Below are positions 36,438 through 48,760 of a stretch of DNA of 64,000 nt, piece after piece; position 1 is the first letter of the stretch; every line of letters begins with the position of its first letter. The translations under genes and the position numbers were made by a program. Location of the stretch: positions 9,302,501 to 9,366,500 of the forward strand of contig JAKSXM010000231.1 of assembly GCA_022575985.1 (NCBI GenBank). The letters run 5' to 3'. The stretch comes from Anagrus nilaparvatae. Taxonomy: Eukaryota > Arthropoda > Insecta > Hymenoptera > Mymaridae. The notes beneath the pieces were generated by a model. It was not told the origin of the DNA. It searched no databases and saw nothing but the letters and a program-made list of their open reading frames with translations.

Positions 36438-36516
36438 AAGGATGAATCAGAAGAAGAATCTGCCAAAAAAGATGATCCTTGGAATGGACTTGCCTACACC
36501 GTGGATGTTGAAACGG
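36438..36516 (+). CDS. cnc: cnc exon leading into the ETGE Keap1-binding motif
   Basis: A 79-base exon between CGAATTTCAG and the donor GTAAGT. It encodes KDESEEESAKKDD, then PWNGLAYTVDVETG, with the last Gly codon split after its first base (phase 1). VDVETGEY, completed by the next exon, is the high-affinity Keap1 Kelch contact of Nrf2/CncC proteins, and the preceding PW(N/A)GLxYT segment is typical of insect CncC. About 63 residues separate this motif from the DMG motif of the previous exon, somewhat more than the DLG-ETGE distance in vertebrate Nrf2. Lysines at exon residues 1, 10 and 11 add to the Neh2 lysine region. Phase and order agree with both neighbours. Confidence 0.93.
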
Positions 36517-36855
36517 GTAAGTACAGTATAAATCAAAGAATCCATCTTTTGGATAGTCATTTCAATATTTAACCAATTTTTAATATGCTTCCTTTAAATT
36601 CAAAAAAAATACAAAATTTTATTTAGTATTGTTTACTGATTATAAAGTAAAATGGGACTAAATTTATTGTAGAGTGAAATTAATCAATTTCCATGCAATG
36701 ATCTTTAAAAATGACAAATTTTACCCTCAAATTTTTAAGATTCAAAACAACTTTTTTTCAAGAATTAACAAAAATTGAAAGTCATTTGAAAAAAGGTAGG
36801 TAACTATAAATTAAAAATTGTTGATAAAACTTTATAAAATATTAATTCAAAATAT

Positions 36856-37080
36856 TTGCCGTTCCACGAGTTCCGTCGTTTCAGTTCTCCAAAGAACGCA
36901 TTAAAAATTCTAATCAGGAACTTTTTCGCCTCTCTCTTTTTCCTTCCATCGAGCCGAGTAAAAAACTGCTCTTTTCGCTTTCTGCGAGCGTCGAAACTCG
37001 AAAGGGGGAAACCAGGGAGTGGCTTAAGGAACGCCCATCTTCTTGCCGTGCCCTCTCTCTTTTTTTCGTTTGCACCCATA
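36856..37080. other. GC-richer island open on both strands
   Basis: About 225 bases stand out from the AT-rich intron (GAGCGTCGAAACTCGAAAGG, CTTGCCGTGCCCTCTC). Both strands are open: 75 codons on plus (36856-37083), and 91 on minus (36804-37079) from a true ATG, giving a Lys/Arg-rich peptide starting MGANEKKREG. I recognise no family in either. The options are a conserved non-coding or promoter element, a small unknown gene on the minus strand, or a fragment from a less AT-biased source. Confidence 0.35.
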
Positions 37081-38220
37081 TAACTTCTTATACAATAAAA
37101 TTTTTAGCTAAAGAAATTTATTGTATTTTTTTTTTAAACTTTTTTATGTATTGTTTATTGGCTTGTCTGCTTGTCTGCCGATAGGTGCAATGAGATGTTT
37201 GCGCATATCAATCTTGCGATAACTTTTTCATATTACAATTCATTTCTTCTTTTACTTTGTAATTATATACGAAAATTTGATAGACATCTCTTTTTTACAA
37301 TCAATTTTTCAAACTTTTAATTAAAATAATAAACACTTGCAGATTTTAAAATTTTTTTAAATTACACGTTTCAGTTGCTGCGCTTGAAATTTCAAGCAAA
37401 ACCTAAATTTTAAAATGTTTATCATTTAGTTATCCAAAATCGTTAAAGTACTAAATTTGTTGCTCGAATTCTCCATTTTCTATTTTCCAAAAAATGTTGC
37501 CTGAGACATTCCACTTGATAACTTTCTACTCAGAACTTTTCCGAAAAATTTAAAGTAAATTGAAGAAAAAAAGTTTTAAAAACTTGTATATTAACCTCGA
37601 GTTAACTCGAGTTGATATTTTTACTTAAAATAAAAAAGAAATTCAAATTCAAAATTCAGAAATGAAAATTGGTTGAAATTTCAAGTATTAAGAAGAAAAA
37701 TCACAAGTGCCTTTTGTAACTTGAAACTCAGGTAAATATTTGAATCTCTGTTGCTTAAAAAATTTGAATTTTTTTAAAACTCGTTTTGAGAAATTTCAAA
37801 CAAGCAATATTTGAATGACTAGAAAATTCAGTTTCCATATAAGAACAGTTAACAAACCAATTAAACCTTTTTAGAATGTTAATTAAAAAAAAATGTAACA
37901 CATGCGTATGCTTAGCCTACTCTGAACCTAAAAATGCAGTATAATTTAATTGTTTGTCTAGGAACTCATCCATAAAATTGTCAAAAGCCTTTATAAAAAA
38001 ATGTGAATATAAAAATTTGACACGCTCTCATTCTATTATCTTGATAGTAGAAAAAAAACTGCACACACAAATAATAATTATTATTATGTTTATAAAATAA
38101 AGTTTAGTTATTTAGTTGGAAAGGCATTTCCTTTGATAGTAACCACCCATATTGAGCATAAACTAGCATTATCAGAGAAGGAAAAGAAAAATAAACAAGC
38201 GATCATAAAAAAATAAAAAC

Positions 38221-38460
38221 CTTAGCTCCCATTAGGGTCTTTGATGTTTTATCGGAGAGCCGGATCGAATAAAATATAATAGAAAAGAAAGATAAGACGC
38301 GAGCTTTCGCGATACGTGAGCCTACGGTTTGATTAATGGACGATCGAGAAGTAAAAATAAAAATAAAAATAAAAATAAAAAGCCCTATTGGCCAACAGTT
38401 GTATTGCTCGATCGATTCGATTCCCCCTTATCTCGGATCTTTTAATTTACGCAAATGGAA
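38221..38460. promoter_or_regulatory. Possible intronic enhancer with GATA-type sites
   Basis: A stretch of mixed composition with several WGATAR-type words (AGATAAGA, CTTATCTC, TTTATCGG) and CGATCGAT-like palindromes. It is interrupted by an (AAAAT)n run at 38352-38381. Composition and motif density suggest regulatory DNA, but short motifs are common by chance. Confidence 0.25.
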
Positions 38461-39300
38461 AGCGAGAACTAGTTGGAATTTAAATATTTTTAAGCTCTAC
38501 TTTTAATGTAATTTCATAATTAACTTGTCAAGAATGCCATTATAAATATTAAATATTATATAAAAATTACATTTATTTTTGCCTTGATAAATTGCAAATG
38601 CAACTTTTTATAGTACATATTAAGCCAAGGTATAGATTGATAGTAGATACGGTTTACTCTTTGTTACTTCTAACTTTGTATGTCTTGAAAAATTTTCATT
38701 TATTCATGCACGTCAAGGCCGTCGATGTCTTAAATACGAATTTAATTCGATAATGCACTCGATAATTTCTTCTTTTGGACTTGGGCTAATGCTGGATTCG
38801 ATCCAAAATTTTTATCATTCTGAGTTAAAAATTAATTGCTTTTATTTTTTTAAGAAAAATTTTACTTAATTTTTTTATTTTTAATTTCATGACCCTTAGC
38901 CCCAATCCCAAGAAATATCAGCTAAATTTTGCAACTAAATTTGTATTTTTTTACTCATTTTACTCTCAAGGTCCAATCCCTTGAATACCCGGATTAAATT
39001 ATTTAAAACAGAAAATCATATGAGTTAAAAAATATAAAAAAGCAATTATTAAAAATTTTTCACATAAAGAATGAAGAATAAATTTTTAATTAACCTTAAA
39101 CGTATTAAAATTCGTTATAGTTTGAAAAAAAAAATATAATAATTACGCTTACATCCCACATAAACATCGATAAGGTGTTCATATATTATATTAAAACAAC
39201 TAATCAAAAATTCTCAAGGTACATCAAAGTCAATACATAAATATATCGCATATCATTCGAGTTATAATAATAATAATAAATATCATGTAACCCATTTATC

Positions 39301-39660
39301 ATTCAAGAGAGGAGAAACAACGTGCACACAATAGTCGCCGATTCGTTTCGGTTTCGATACTCATTACATTAAACGCCCATACATCGGAAATGCAATCGCA
39401 ATCATCGACTCCCAATATCGATGTTGTATTTCTTATTTCTTATTTTTTTTATTATTAACGCAACGCATGCGTTCTTACGTATCATTATATTACCCACCAT
39501 TTTTTTCCTTTCAAAGGGAGAAATTCATACAAAGCTTCATTTCTCATTGGCTCGATCACTTTTTTTTTTCTTTTATAAAGAAAATCGAACCAAAGCGCAG
39601 CTGCTGCACGTGCGCGGGCGTACGATTATTATTTTTTTATCGAATCTACAAAAAAGGGAC
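39301..39660. promoter_or_regulatory. Possible intronic regulatory stretch with CACGTG E-box
   Basis: The sequence is more complex than its surroundings (GTCGCCGATTCGTTTCGG, GCAATCGCAATCATCGAC, GCAGCTGCTGCACGTGCGCG). It includes a CAGCTG E-box, a CACGTG E-box at 39607-39612 and several ATCGAT-related words. The two overlapping plus-strand frames here (39421-39663 and 39467-39688) lack family motifs. The regulatory assignment is inference from composition only. Confidence 0.25.
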
Positions 39661-41700
39661 TAAGGTGGTTCTATTTAAAAATTCATAAAATTATTTTGGC
39701 AAATTACTTTTTCTAATGTCATTAAAATAAAAAACTTTCTCCAGAAATTTAATTTACCATTTATGCTTTATCACCATTCATTATCGATGTCGTTTTAATT
39801 TCCGGATCGATTACTTATTCAAAGAGGGTGAACGAGGAATACGCGAAATAATATTTTTCTCTATTATATTCATTGAAAACCACCGTGACGAATCTCAGCA
39901 CATTATTTTAATCCAAAGTAAAAGAGGAATTAATTAGATGGCTATTTCTCAAAATTAACACTTTTATTTATTTTTTTGGGCTATTTTGAGTTTTTTTTTA
40001 AATTTCTAATCAATCATTTTTGAAATTCACGTAAATAAGAAATCTCTCGAGAGAATCAATATTTGTATGGACTTTTTCCAATCGCCACGTTTTATTCATT
40101 GTCTTTTTTTTACTAAAATACGCTTTTGTTGTTGGTTTTTACTTTTTTTGTTTAAAAATTTCAAAAGAAATCAACGTTTTTTAAAAATATTTTGCGACAT
40201 CCCTTGTGTATTTTTGCCAGCTGAAAAATTCAAATTTTTTTTAACACCTTGCAGGATTTACAGGAAATGTTGGTTGTTAGTATTTTTTCAAAAAGTTTTT
40301 ATTGCTAATAGTTCTATTGTAGTTTAGCTTTTTTGCAGTTTTAAATTACATTTTCATGTATTTTTTTTAGGTTTGATTAATTGATAATTTATTAATCAAT
40401 AAACTCAAGGATGAAACTTTATTATGCATTGTATATTAACTTGTATTTAATTATTTTAAAATGCGCACATTTGTTTTCCTTATTCACAAGGAGAATTCAG
40501 TACATTTGGAATATACAAAATTACACTAAATGGTTATGGTAATGGATCAGTTTATTATTGAAAAAACGTACCAGATACCCACACTTGCTCATTATAAGAT
40601 AGAGATTTTTAGAATATCTTCAAACTATCATCGAGGCCATGTTTCTTATCCTGTTAGCTTCCAATTGTTCTCATTTATTTTTAGTGCAATAGCCTTTCAA
40701 ACCCCTTAAACCGAAATTTTTTAATCACTAATTTTCTTATCGTTACAGTTAATAAACCAAATAGCAATTAATTATTAAAATGTTATTCAAACCACGAATT
40801 TCGATGAAAATAAATTTTGTAAGCCTCAAAAAATTTTTACAAATTTTAAGTTTCCAAAAGTTTTGAGAAATGGCTCTATAACTAAAAAAGAACAAGTATA
40901 AAACCTTTTTTTATTAAAACTTATATTAGTAGGAACCTAAAAAAATGAGCAAAATTAGTTATTTGGTTTGCTGATAAAAAATTTGAGTTTACGGGGGTCG
41001 AAAAGTGATAGTTACTTAAAAAAATGAGACTATATGTGAAATGCGTTTTGATTAAATTGCAAAGTGGCAGCTAAAAACGGGTAGAAAATGCTAATAATTG
41101 ATATTGGTACTAACTTTCTGGGACTAAAACTTAATGTTTCTACATCAATGACTTTAAAAACCTAATGTCAGTTATATTTATCAAAATCTTGTAAACTTAA
41201 CGAGATATTCCTGATAATTGGTCTCAAAAACATTTCAATAGCCATTTTGAAAACAATTAAAAATAAAATATTTTCTAAATAGAATTTTTAACAAGAGTAA
41301 AAAATGATATTTTTAGAAAAATAAATAAGTTATATAGAATTAAAATTTTTCAAATTTTTGAATTTCCATTTTTAGGTAGAAAATTTTTAGTTTCGACAAT
41401 AGTGTCTTAAATATTTATTGAAAAGTAATATGAATTCAAAGCTATACTCAGACTAAAACTAGTTTTTTTGGAAAACCTAAAACCTATAAATGTGCTTTTA
41501 GTCTGATTTATTATCCCAAAAAAGAATCGTGTCTCGAAATACATTAACATTAAATAGAGGATAAATAAAAAAATAAAATTTCTATCTGCGCTAAAAGTTG
41601 ATATTTTGACTTTAGTCAGAAAAAAGGGGTGGTTTCCGAGTCTGAGTAAGGGGGGATCAATGGGCATGACTTGCTAAAAACACCCTCCCATGTAAGTTTC

Positions 41701-41760
41701 TATAAAAGCACAGAGAGAACGCACGCACCATTACTCATATCACACGCACCCAACAAATGG
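41701..41760 (+). promoter_or_regulatory. TATA-like box in a GC-richer patch
   Basis: TATAAAAG at 41701-41708 is followed by GCACAGAGAGAACGCACGCACC and CACACGCACCC. An ATG at 41758 opens only six codons. No downstream exon was recognised, so this is at most a weak candidate promoter inside the long intron. Confidence 0.15.
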
Positions 41761-44700
41761 CTACTTTAACATCATAGGGGCTGTTTTATCTTCGAAATAG
41801 TCAAAATGCTTTCTTTTTTCTAGAATGTGAGAAAGAAGAAATTTTTTTTCAATCCTAAAGAATTTTTAATGGGAAATCCGGTATTTAATTACTTTTTTTT
41901 TTTTTTTTTTTTTTGGAACCTATAATTTTCTGAATGTTTATGTAAGATAAATAAACATTGAATAAATATTGAGTAAAAGATTACTGTAAGTTTTAATTCC
42001 TCAAATTAATTGCGTTATTATTACTAGAAAAAATTTTTTTTTTTAAATACACAATTTAACTAGAAAGCTTAAAATTTTAATTATTTTACTTTATCTGATG
42101 ATCTATTAAAAACAAATCATTATTTTAAAAAATTTTGAGAATTCGTGTCTTTTTGTGTGGGTGTGGTAAAGTAAAATATGTAAAAATACAATGTTTCGTA
42201 AGACATAAACCTCCTCGCCACAAATAAGGATTGGTCAACAAATCATCTTGTTGCATTGCAATTATACTAATTGACTAATTAGAATTAGGCCAAATTTATT
42301 TTAAAGACAGGAGTTAATAGTTCGCTGTGTTCCCAACTCTCTTGGTTTAGTTTACGAATTATTTTAAAAATCCTTTGCACAACAACAAAAAATAATCGAT
42401 GAAAAATTAATTTAGTTTCTACTCGAACGATTCCCCGTATCTCCAAACAACAATGCCCAGTGTTTTACCTGATGGCCAACAAAATGTGTAACATTCGAAA
42501 ATAAAAAAAAAACAGTTGCCTATAAAAAAAACTCCCCAATGTTCAATAAATTTTTGCAATTCACTCCCAGTAGACGGCTGGCACGTTGACTCGATTCTCG
42601 GAATAAAAATTCTCTTTCTCTATTATTATGTATATTTTTATTGCGTGAGAATTAGAATAATACCATTTTAATCTATAAAATGATCATTAATTGTTTTTTT
42701 TTAGTTTTTTTGAATCAGCTTACATAATTTTTAATCCTTCTGACAAACATTTAAATTTAAAGAATTTATAATAGATTTTTGATTTAACAAATTTATTTTA
42801 ACTTGTCAACGTGTTAATAAAAAAAATTTTGATTTAAAAAGAATTAATTTTTGGACTTTAATAAGTGTCAATATTTTAATTGATCACTTTAGATTTTATT
42901 GGATAAAAATTATTTTCACAAGAATATCTTAATAATTTGTCAATTATTTTTTGGTATTAGTTAATTTTTTTCTTTCACTTTTTGTTTTGACAAAATTTAT
43001 GTCTTTTTTAAAGAATCTTTTTGGTATCATGTTTCTCTTTATGTCCTTAATTACTTGTCATATTTCAATGAGCTGCTTTGAAATTTACACTTATGATTTG
43101 CAACTTTTTTTTAATTGTACATTCACGAATAATGTAAACTCATTTCGTTTAGTTAATCTTGCTTATTAAGAAATTATAAGCTCTTTTCATTCCTTGAATT
43201 TTCCTATTACAACAAAATTTTCAGGATAAAAATTGAGAAATTTTTTATGTCAAAATGCAGTCTTGAAACCTCTCGTGAAACCTTCAGTAAAACAGAATTC
43301 AAAACTTTTTGTCATAAAACTTAATACTACAGTGTAAGAATACTGAAGGAATTCAGAGATGATAGTAAATTTCACTAGCGAGAAATTTAAATTCCTAATT
43401 TCGCTCAAAAACAATTAGCTGTTTAATATTGAAGAAAATATGAAAATTTTTTTGCAACAGATTATTTTAATGTAGGCACAAAATTTTAATAAAATTTTTC
43501 TCGCAAATAAAATGATGTTTAAAGATTATATAAAGAGGCCGATTAAAATAAAAAATAGTGAGGTCGGTAGCACTTTTTCAAATACGAATTTTAAAAGAAG
43601 ATTTACAAATTGGCAAGGCCCCTTATCTTGCCCTGCCAAATCCATCCAATAAGAACTTCTCTCGAATTTCATTACTTGACATAAAAGCTTCACAAATATG
43701 CAAGCTTCTTCAACTTCTTCTACATACAAAATCCAAAAAGTTTTAAAGCTCGTATACCAAGCTTGGCAAGGCCTCGTTTAATTCAGGCTTGTAAAAATTA
43801 TTTTTCATTATTTTGTTTGTTTCTAGCAACTTTTTGTAGTAACTTTTTGTAGTTTTTTAATTCCATATATAGAATTAAAAAAATAAGTCTACGTGAAGCG
43901 AAGGCTTTAAAACTTAAAATCTTTTGAAAGCTCTTCCAAAAAACTATTGCAATATTTAGTGTTTGAACTATTTAATGTATTCGTGAAACATTCAGCGAGG
44001 TTAAAAAAAATAAATCTTGGATAAAAAAATAAAAAAAAAAAGTGTGAAGAAATAAAAGAATGTTTATCTTCATTACAGGTAGCTCACAGGTGTGTAACTA
44101 CAGTAAATAACCGTTATAGCTGAAAAAATAGCTGATTCTCATGAATAATAAAAAATAATAAAAAAATAATAATAAAAGATTTCCCGAAAAGATAAAAAAA
44201 TGTCAGAGACAGTAAAAACCAAAGTGTTTAGTGTGGAGTATTTACCTTGGAGAATTTCGAGATATGTATCAGGAAAGTTTTGCCTGTCATATCAAGTACC
44301 ATCAAAATAATTTATATGGCCTAACTACTGTTTTCATAAATTAATCATTACTGTTTACTCGTTCAAATTTTTATCGGTGATTTGTCCCGTTGGAATTTCT
44401 TCACTATCTGCTGCGTTTTGTTTAAAAATATAATAGAAATTATTTGGAGAAAAAAATTTACTTGCTTTATTATCTTTTTATTATTATTCAGAATCTGTAG
44501 ACAAGAAGATGCAGACGCATTTAAGTAGCAGATTGGGTTTTTCAATGTTTTGGAATATATTTTGACGCCATAAATTAGGAAAATGGCTTTTCTTAGTTGA
44601 GTACTAAGGCAGATTAAAAGATTTATGGTTAAAATGTCTACCTAAAATTTTTTGAATCCTAATAAAACAGGTCAAATCTGAAAAAACAATATTTTGTTAA

Positions 44701-45481
44701 AAAGAAAATAAACAAGCACTATTTTTGACCCAAATAAAAATTTATTGTTACAGTTTTTTTTAAGTATTACAATGTAACCTAAAACTTTAATTTTCTTTAA
44801 AAAAATAATTATTACGAAAATTGAGTATAAAAAAAGATTGAAACAATCGGATTACCAGAGGTTTGTATTTTTTCATCTTCTTTATGAACCTACTTAAGAT
44901 AAAAATCTGGTTGGAAGAGAGGAAAGAAATGTTTTTTAAGGAAGGACGATCGAGTTATTAAGATTTTTATCGTTGTTTTACTCTAGAAAAATTATGACCC
45001 CGTAAATACTGGCATTTCCAGTTTCTCTTATTTTTCTGTCTAGAAACCACAGCAAGATCGTTAAAATGCTCGGATTTAAATATCTTGATTATTTTTCCAA
45101 AAGATAAATTATCCAGGCAACATGAAATTTCAGTTAAATTATTGCTAAATAAGTAATATCAGCCGTACATAAACTCGAGTTCTTATCGCTTATTGTAAAA
45201 CCGAGTCGTCGTAAACAATTGTAAATTATTGCTAAAATAGACTCTCCTTTTGAAAAAACGATGAGGTTTGTGGGAGTTATTATGGACTATAAAATAATGA
45301 GATTATTATTACACACCTTCTTTGCTAAATTATACCTTGCGCTTTGCCTTTTATATTTTTAGAAAGTTTACTGCTTTTTTACATGCGATTTTTCTTATTA
45401 TTTTACTAAATTATTTTTACTAATAAAATATTCATTTTTTTAAATACACGCATTATATGTTAGAAAAAGAAAATTAATCGC

Positions 45482-45525
45482 AGCCTCCTGGTTGCAAAAG
45501 CTCCGGGTTCAACGTAACTATAAAG
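45482..45525 (+). repeat. tRNA-derived SINE-like B-box fragment
   Basis: GCAGCCTCCTGGTTGCAAAAGC followed by CCGGGTTCAACGTAAC resembles the anticodon-to-T-arm part of a tRNA-derived SINE head. Only the B-box half is present and no cloverleaf can be drawn. Confidence 0.25.
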
Positions 45526-46320
45526 ATCCACTGCTAAATTTCTTTGAAAATTCTGCCAAAACCTAAAATTTAAAATTAATAATCGGTAAATGTAAACAAC
45601 GTCAGAGAGCAAAATAAACAATAAAAATTTGAATCAGCTGATAGGATAGCCTCTGCATCATTTAGAGTTGAGTTTTATGTAGCCAAGAAAACTTCCGATT
45701 TAAATCTCTAACTTTTTTGAGAAATTTCGGGTACGACCAAGCCGACCCAACCTGACATTCGTTTAACCGCAGACCCCTTTGATCTTTCATTTTAAATTGC
45801 TAACACACTACTAGCTTCAAAATCAACAAATGATTAAAAATTAAATTTAGTAGGTTGTACTGTATTCAATCAAGTAAGAGGTCTGGTGTGATGTCATTGC
45901 CAAGTATCAGCCAAGCATAGGCAAGAAAATATATTCACTTTAGCCAAGCTTTGATTGCTGATTTTAAATTAAAAAAGAAAGATGTAACATAATTTATATT
46001 TATTTAAAAAGGTGACTATATGCTTTTCCGAAATCCCAAAAAATTTTCCATTTCAGTTAAAAAATTAAATAAAATTGCGACCCCAGTATTTGACATCAAT
46101 ACTTAAATTAATTCATTAGTTCTAAAATGCTATAACTTTTCTTTAATTTTTTAACCCAGAAGAGGACATTTTTTAAATTTTGTTGATTAAAATATAATTA
46201 TTTTTTAAACAAAGGATAAAATATTGGTTTTAATTTTTGCATGTAGTTATTGTATGCACGAATGAGTGCAAATACCATGCAAAAGTCGAACCCGAACCCC
46301 ATGATTTGAAACATACCCTA

Positions 46321-46374
46321 TAGTAAATTTACTACCCAGATAGTAATTACTCGGACAAGAATTTTAACAGTGCA
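46321..46374. mobile_element. Truncated copy of the 'CTGTAAAAATTCTTGTCC' MITE
   Basis: AGTAAATTTACTACCCAGATAG, then TAATTACTCGGACAAGAATT and TTAACAGTG, correspond to the right half of the elements at 9923-10011 and 63040-63141. The left half is missing. Confidence 0.65.
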
Positions 46375-46979
46375 GTTTTGCATATAATAGGCAAAGGAGT
46401 CGTCTCTCTAGAGTAGAAAATAGGCTTTTTTGCCCTAGGCAAGTAATAGCTATTTGTTAAACAAGGGATGAAAAGTAAAAAATCTACTTTTTATCCCGTG
46501 ATCTAACACACAGTTTTTCATTAAAAGCGTTAGAAAGAACGCTTGCCATGCAGAAAAACGATTCTTTCTAACACGTGTAATGAAAAATATGTTCCTTTTG
46601 TATCTGCTTATAGCCATAGAATAAGTAATATTATTCTATGTTACAGCTGATACCTTTAGACATAGCTGGCATTAAACCGTCATAAAATTAGACCTTTTGA
46701 TTAGGGGATAAAAAAATAAATTGTTAATTCAGGAAAATAATAGTTCAAAAATCATTCTAAAATGAAAGATTTTTCAGTCCCTGATACTAACGATTGCTAT
46801 TTTTTTATATAACCATTTCTAATTAAAATATATAAAAAACCAGAAATCTCAAAATTTAAAACTGCAATTTTTTCCGAAGAATTGCTAATGTTAAAAAGGT
46901 TGGCATCTGAATATTTTTTTTTTAATTCATGAAAAAATGAGAATTCAAATTTCAGAAAAAAAAAGAATTCATTTTCATA

Positions 46980-47165
46980 CTGAAAAAAAAATTCCGGTTG
47001 CGACTACCAAAATTCCGTTTATGGCAGTCCAATTTTTTTTTAACGATTGAAAAAGAAAATTTTTTACATTTTTTTTAAATTTTGTCATTTGTAATCATTT
47101 AAAAGAAAAAAAATTTTTCGGTTGTCACAACTGTCACTTGCGAAAAACGGTTATTTTTCGGTGCA
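46980..47165. repeat. Dispersed repeat related to 4458-4548
   Basis: AAAATTCCGGTTGCGACTAC and AATTCCGTTTATGGCAG are followed by a T-run, and further on by TTCGGTTGTCACAACTGTCAC and TTGCGAAAAACGG. The first part matches the repeat block near 4.5 kb. The second part is a diverged echo of it, partly inverted. Confidence 0.35.
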
Positions 47166-48360
47166 ATTTTTGAAGGAAATTTTTTAAAGCCATGAAACTT
47201 TTGCCAAAACTGGTAGAAAATAATGTTTTTAAAAAAATTTTCCAGCAATAGCTTGCAGCTCTACTCTCAATTTTCCTCAAGATTGATTTTCTATTAGTTA
47301 AAACATTTGTTGCCTGCGTTATCTTAAGATTTAAAATTTGGTTCTTATTGTCAAGTTTGAAAAAGAAGTCGAAAATAACTGGACTCAATTAACGAAACAA
47401 AATTGAGCAAGCAAATGTCAATGCATAAAAAATGAGAGAGCAAAGCACTTGATTGTTAGTTGAATGAAAAGATGCTGAGCTATTCTGCATTTAAAGCCAT
47501 CGTAACAGGAGATAACCCTCCCTTAAAAGCATGACTTGGCTACTGGCACGCGTTTAACTATTTAAGTATTTATAAAATGAAAAACAACAAGTCAAGCTCG
47601 AGCAAAATAAATGTCGATGGCCTCATGACGATGATCTTCTTTGAGAGAATCGTCATTATCATCATCACGATGATTATAAAAAAATGTGCAACTTTTAAAA
47701 AAGTCATACTATGAGCTGGCAAACTATCTTGTAGTAAACTATCGGAATTTTCATTGACTAACTTTTTTTAAATTTTACTACGTCGGATGACCGGTCACTT
47801 GACCCATTTACCTGCATTAACATCACTCTTTAATCATTTTTGATAAGGTTATTCAACCGATTACAAAGAAGAAAAGGAAATTAAGGAAATCCAAACGAGC
47901 CGGGAAAATCGTTCAAAAATCAAGCATGAAATTACGATAAAATTGAGAAAATTTTCTACTGGACATCTTGTCGTGAATTTAAATTATAATTTATTTAGAA
48001 TGAAAACGGAACAAAATAAAATCACGTGCTGTGCTTATAAAAAAATAAATTTTATGTATCAACTTTTTCTTATCGCTAAAAATTTCATTATTAAAAATCT
48101 CACACATGTAGTTGGAATAAAAAAAAAATTCGTTCCATTTTGTTTAATATAATAGAATAAATTAGCGAGATTGTAAATATGACGAAATGATTTTTAATGT
48201 ATGAAAAAAAAGCAGCATTGTGTTTTTTATCTTAAGAAAATCTGCGATTTGTGTAGGCGAAAATAAAATCCGATTGGAATTTTCTTTGAAAAAAAAAATG
48301 AAAAACTTGGTTTGATTAGGATTAATCTTCGAGTCAATTTTATTTTTTTAAAATCAAACA

Positions 48361-48760
48361 ACATTAACAAAAAAAGGCCCGTCAAAACGTCTCGCCATAA
48401 AGTCGCCTTAATAATACAGAGTTCCCGTTAATCGCTAAAATTTCGCACAAAAGAAGAGGGTAGATTTTTTTTTCGACAAAAAAATTACTAAAAATGTAAG
48501 TTGGATTTTACCCTCTCTTTAGCGATTCGAAATGGGTGGGACATAACCATGAAGAAACCCCTACCCATCTGAATGAGAGTCAGCCATGTTGGAACAATAA
48601 TTTACCATTGAACGATTGGTCGAAAGTTTTAAAAGAGAAAGAAAGGGACTGTTACTTTATTCCTCTGGCTTTTTCGTTTCTTATACATCGACAATAAGGC
48701 TTTTGGAACACACAGAACTCCTTATGACTTTTTTTTTCTCTTTCGATACTAAACAGTGTT
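48361..48760. other. Unique, less AT-biased intronic segment
   Basis: This stretch has mixed composition (CCCGTCAAAACGTCTCGCC, CCCCTACCCATCTGAATGAG) and a small inverted pair, AATCGCTAAA (48430) against TTTAGCGATT (48518). There is no coding frame or promoter consensus. It could be regulatory DNA kept by selection. Confidence 0.25.
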
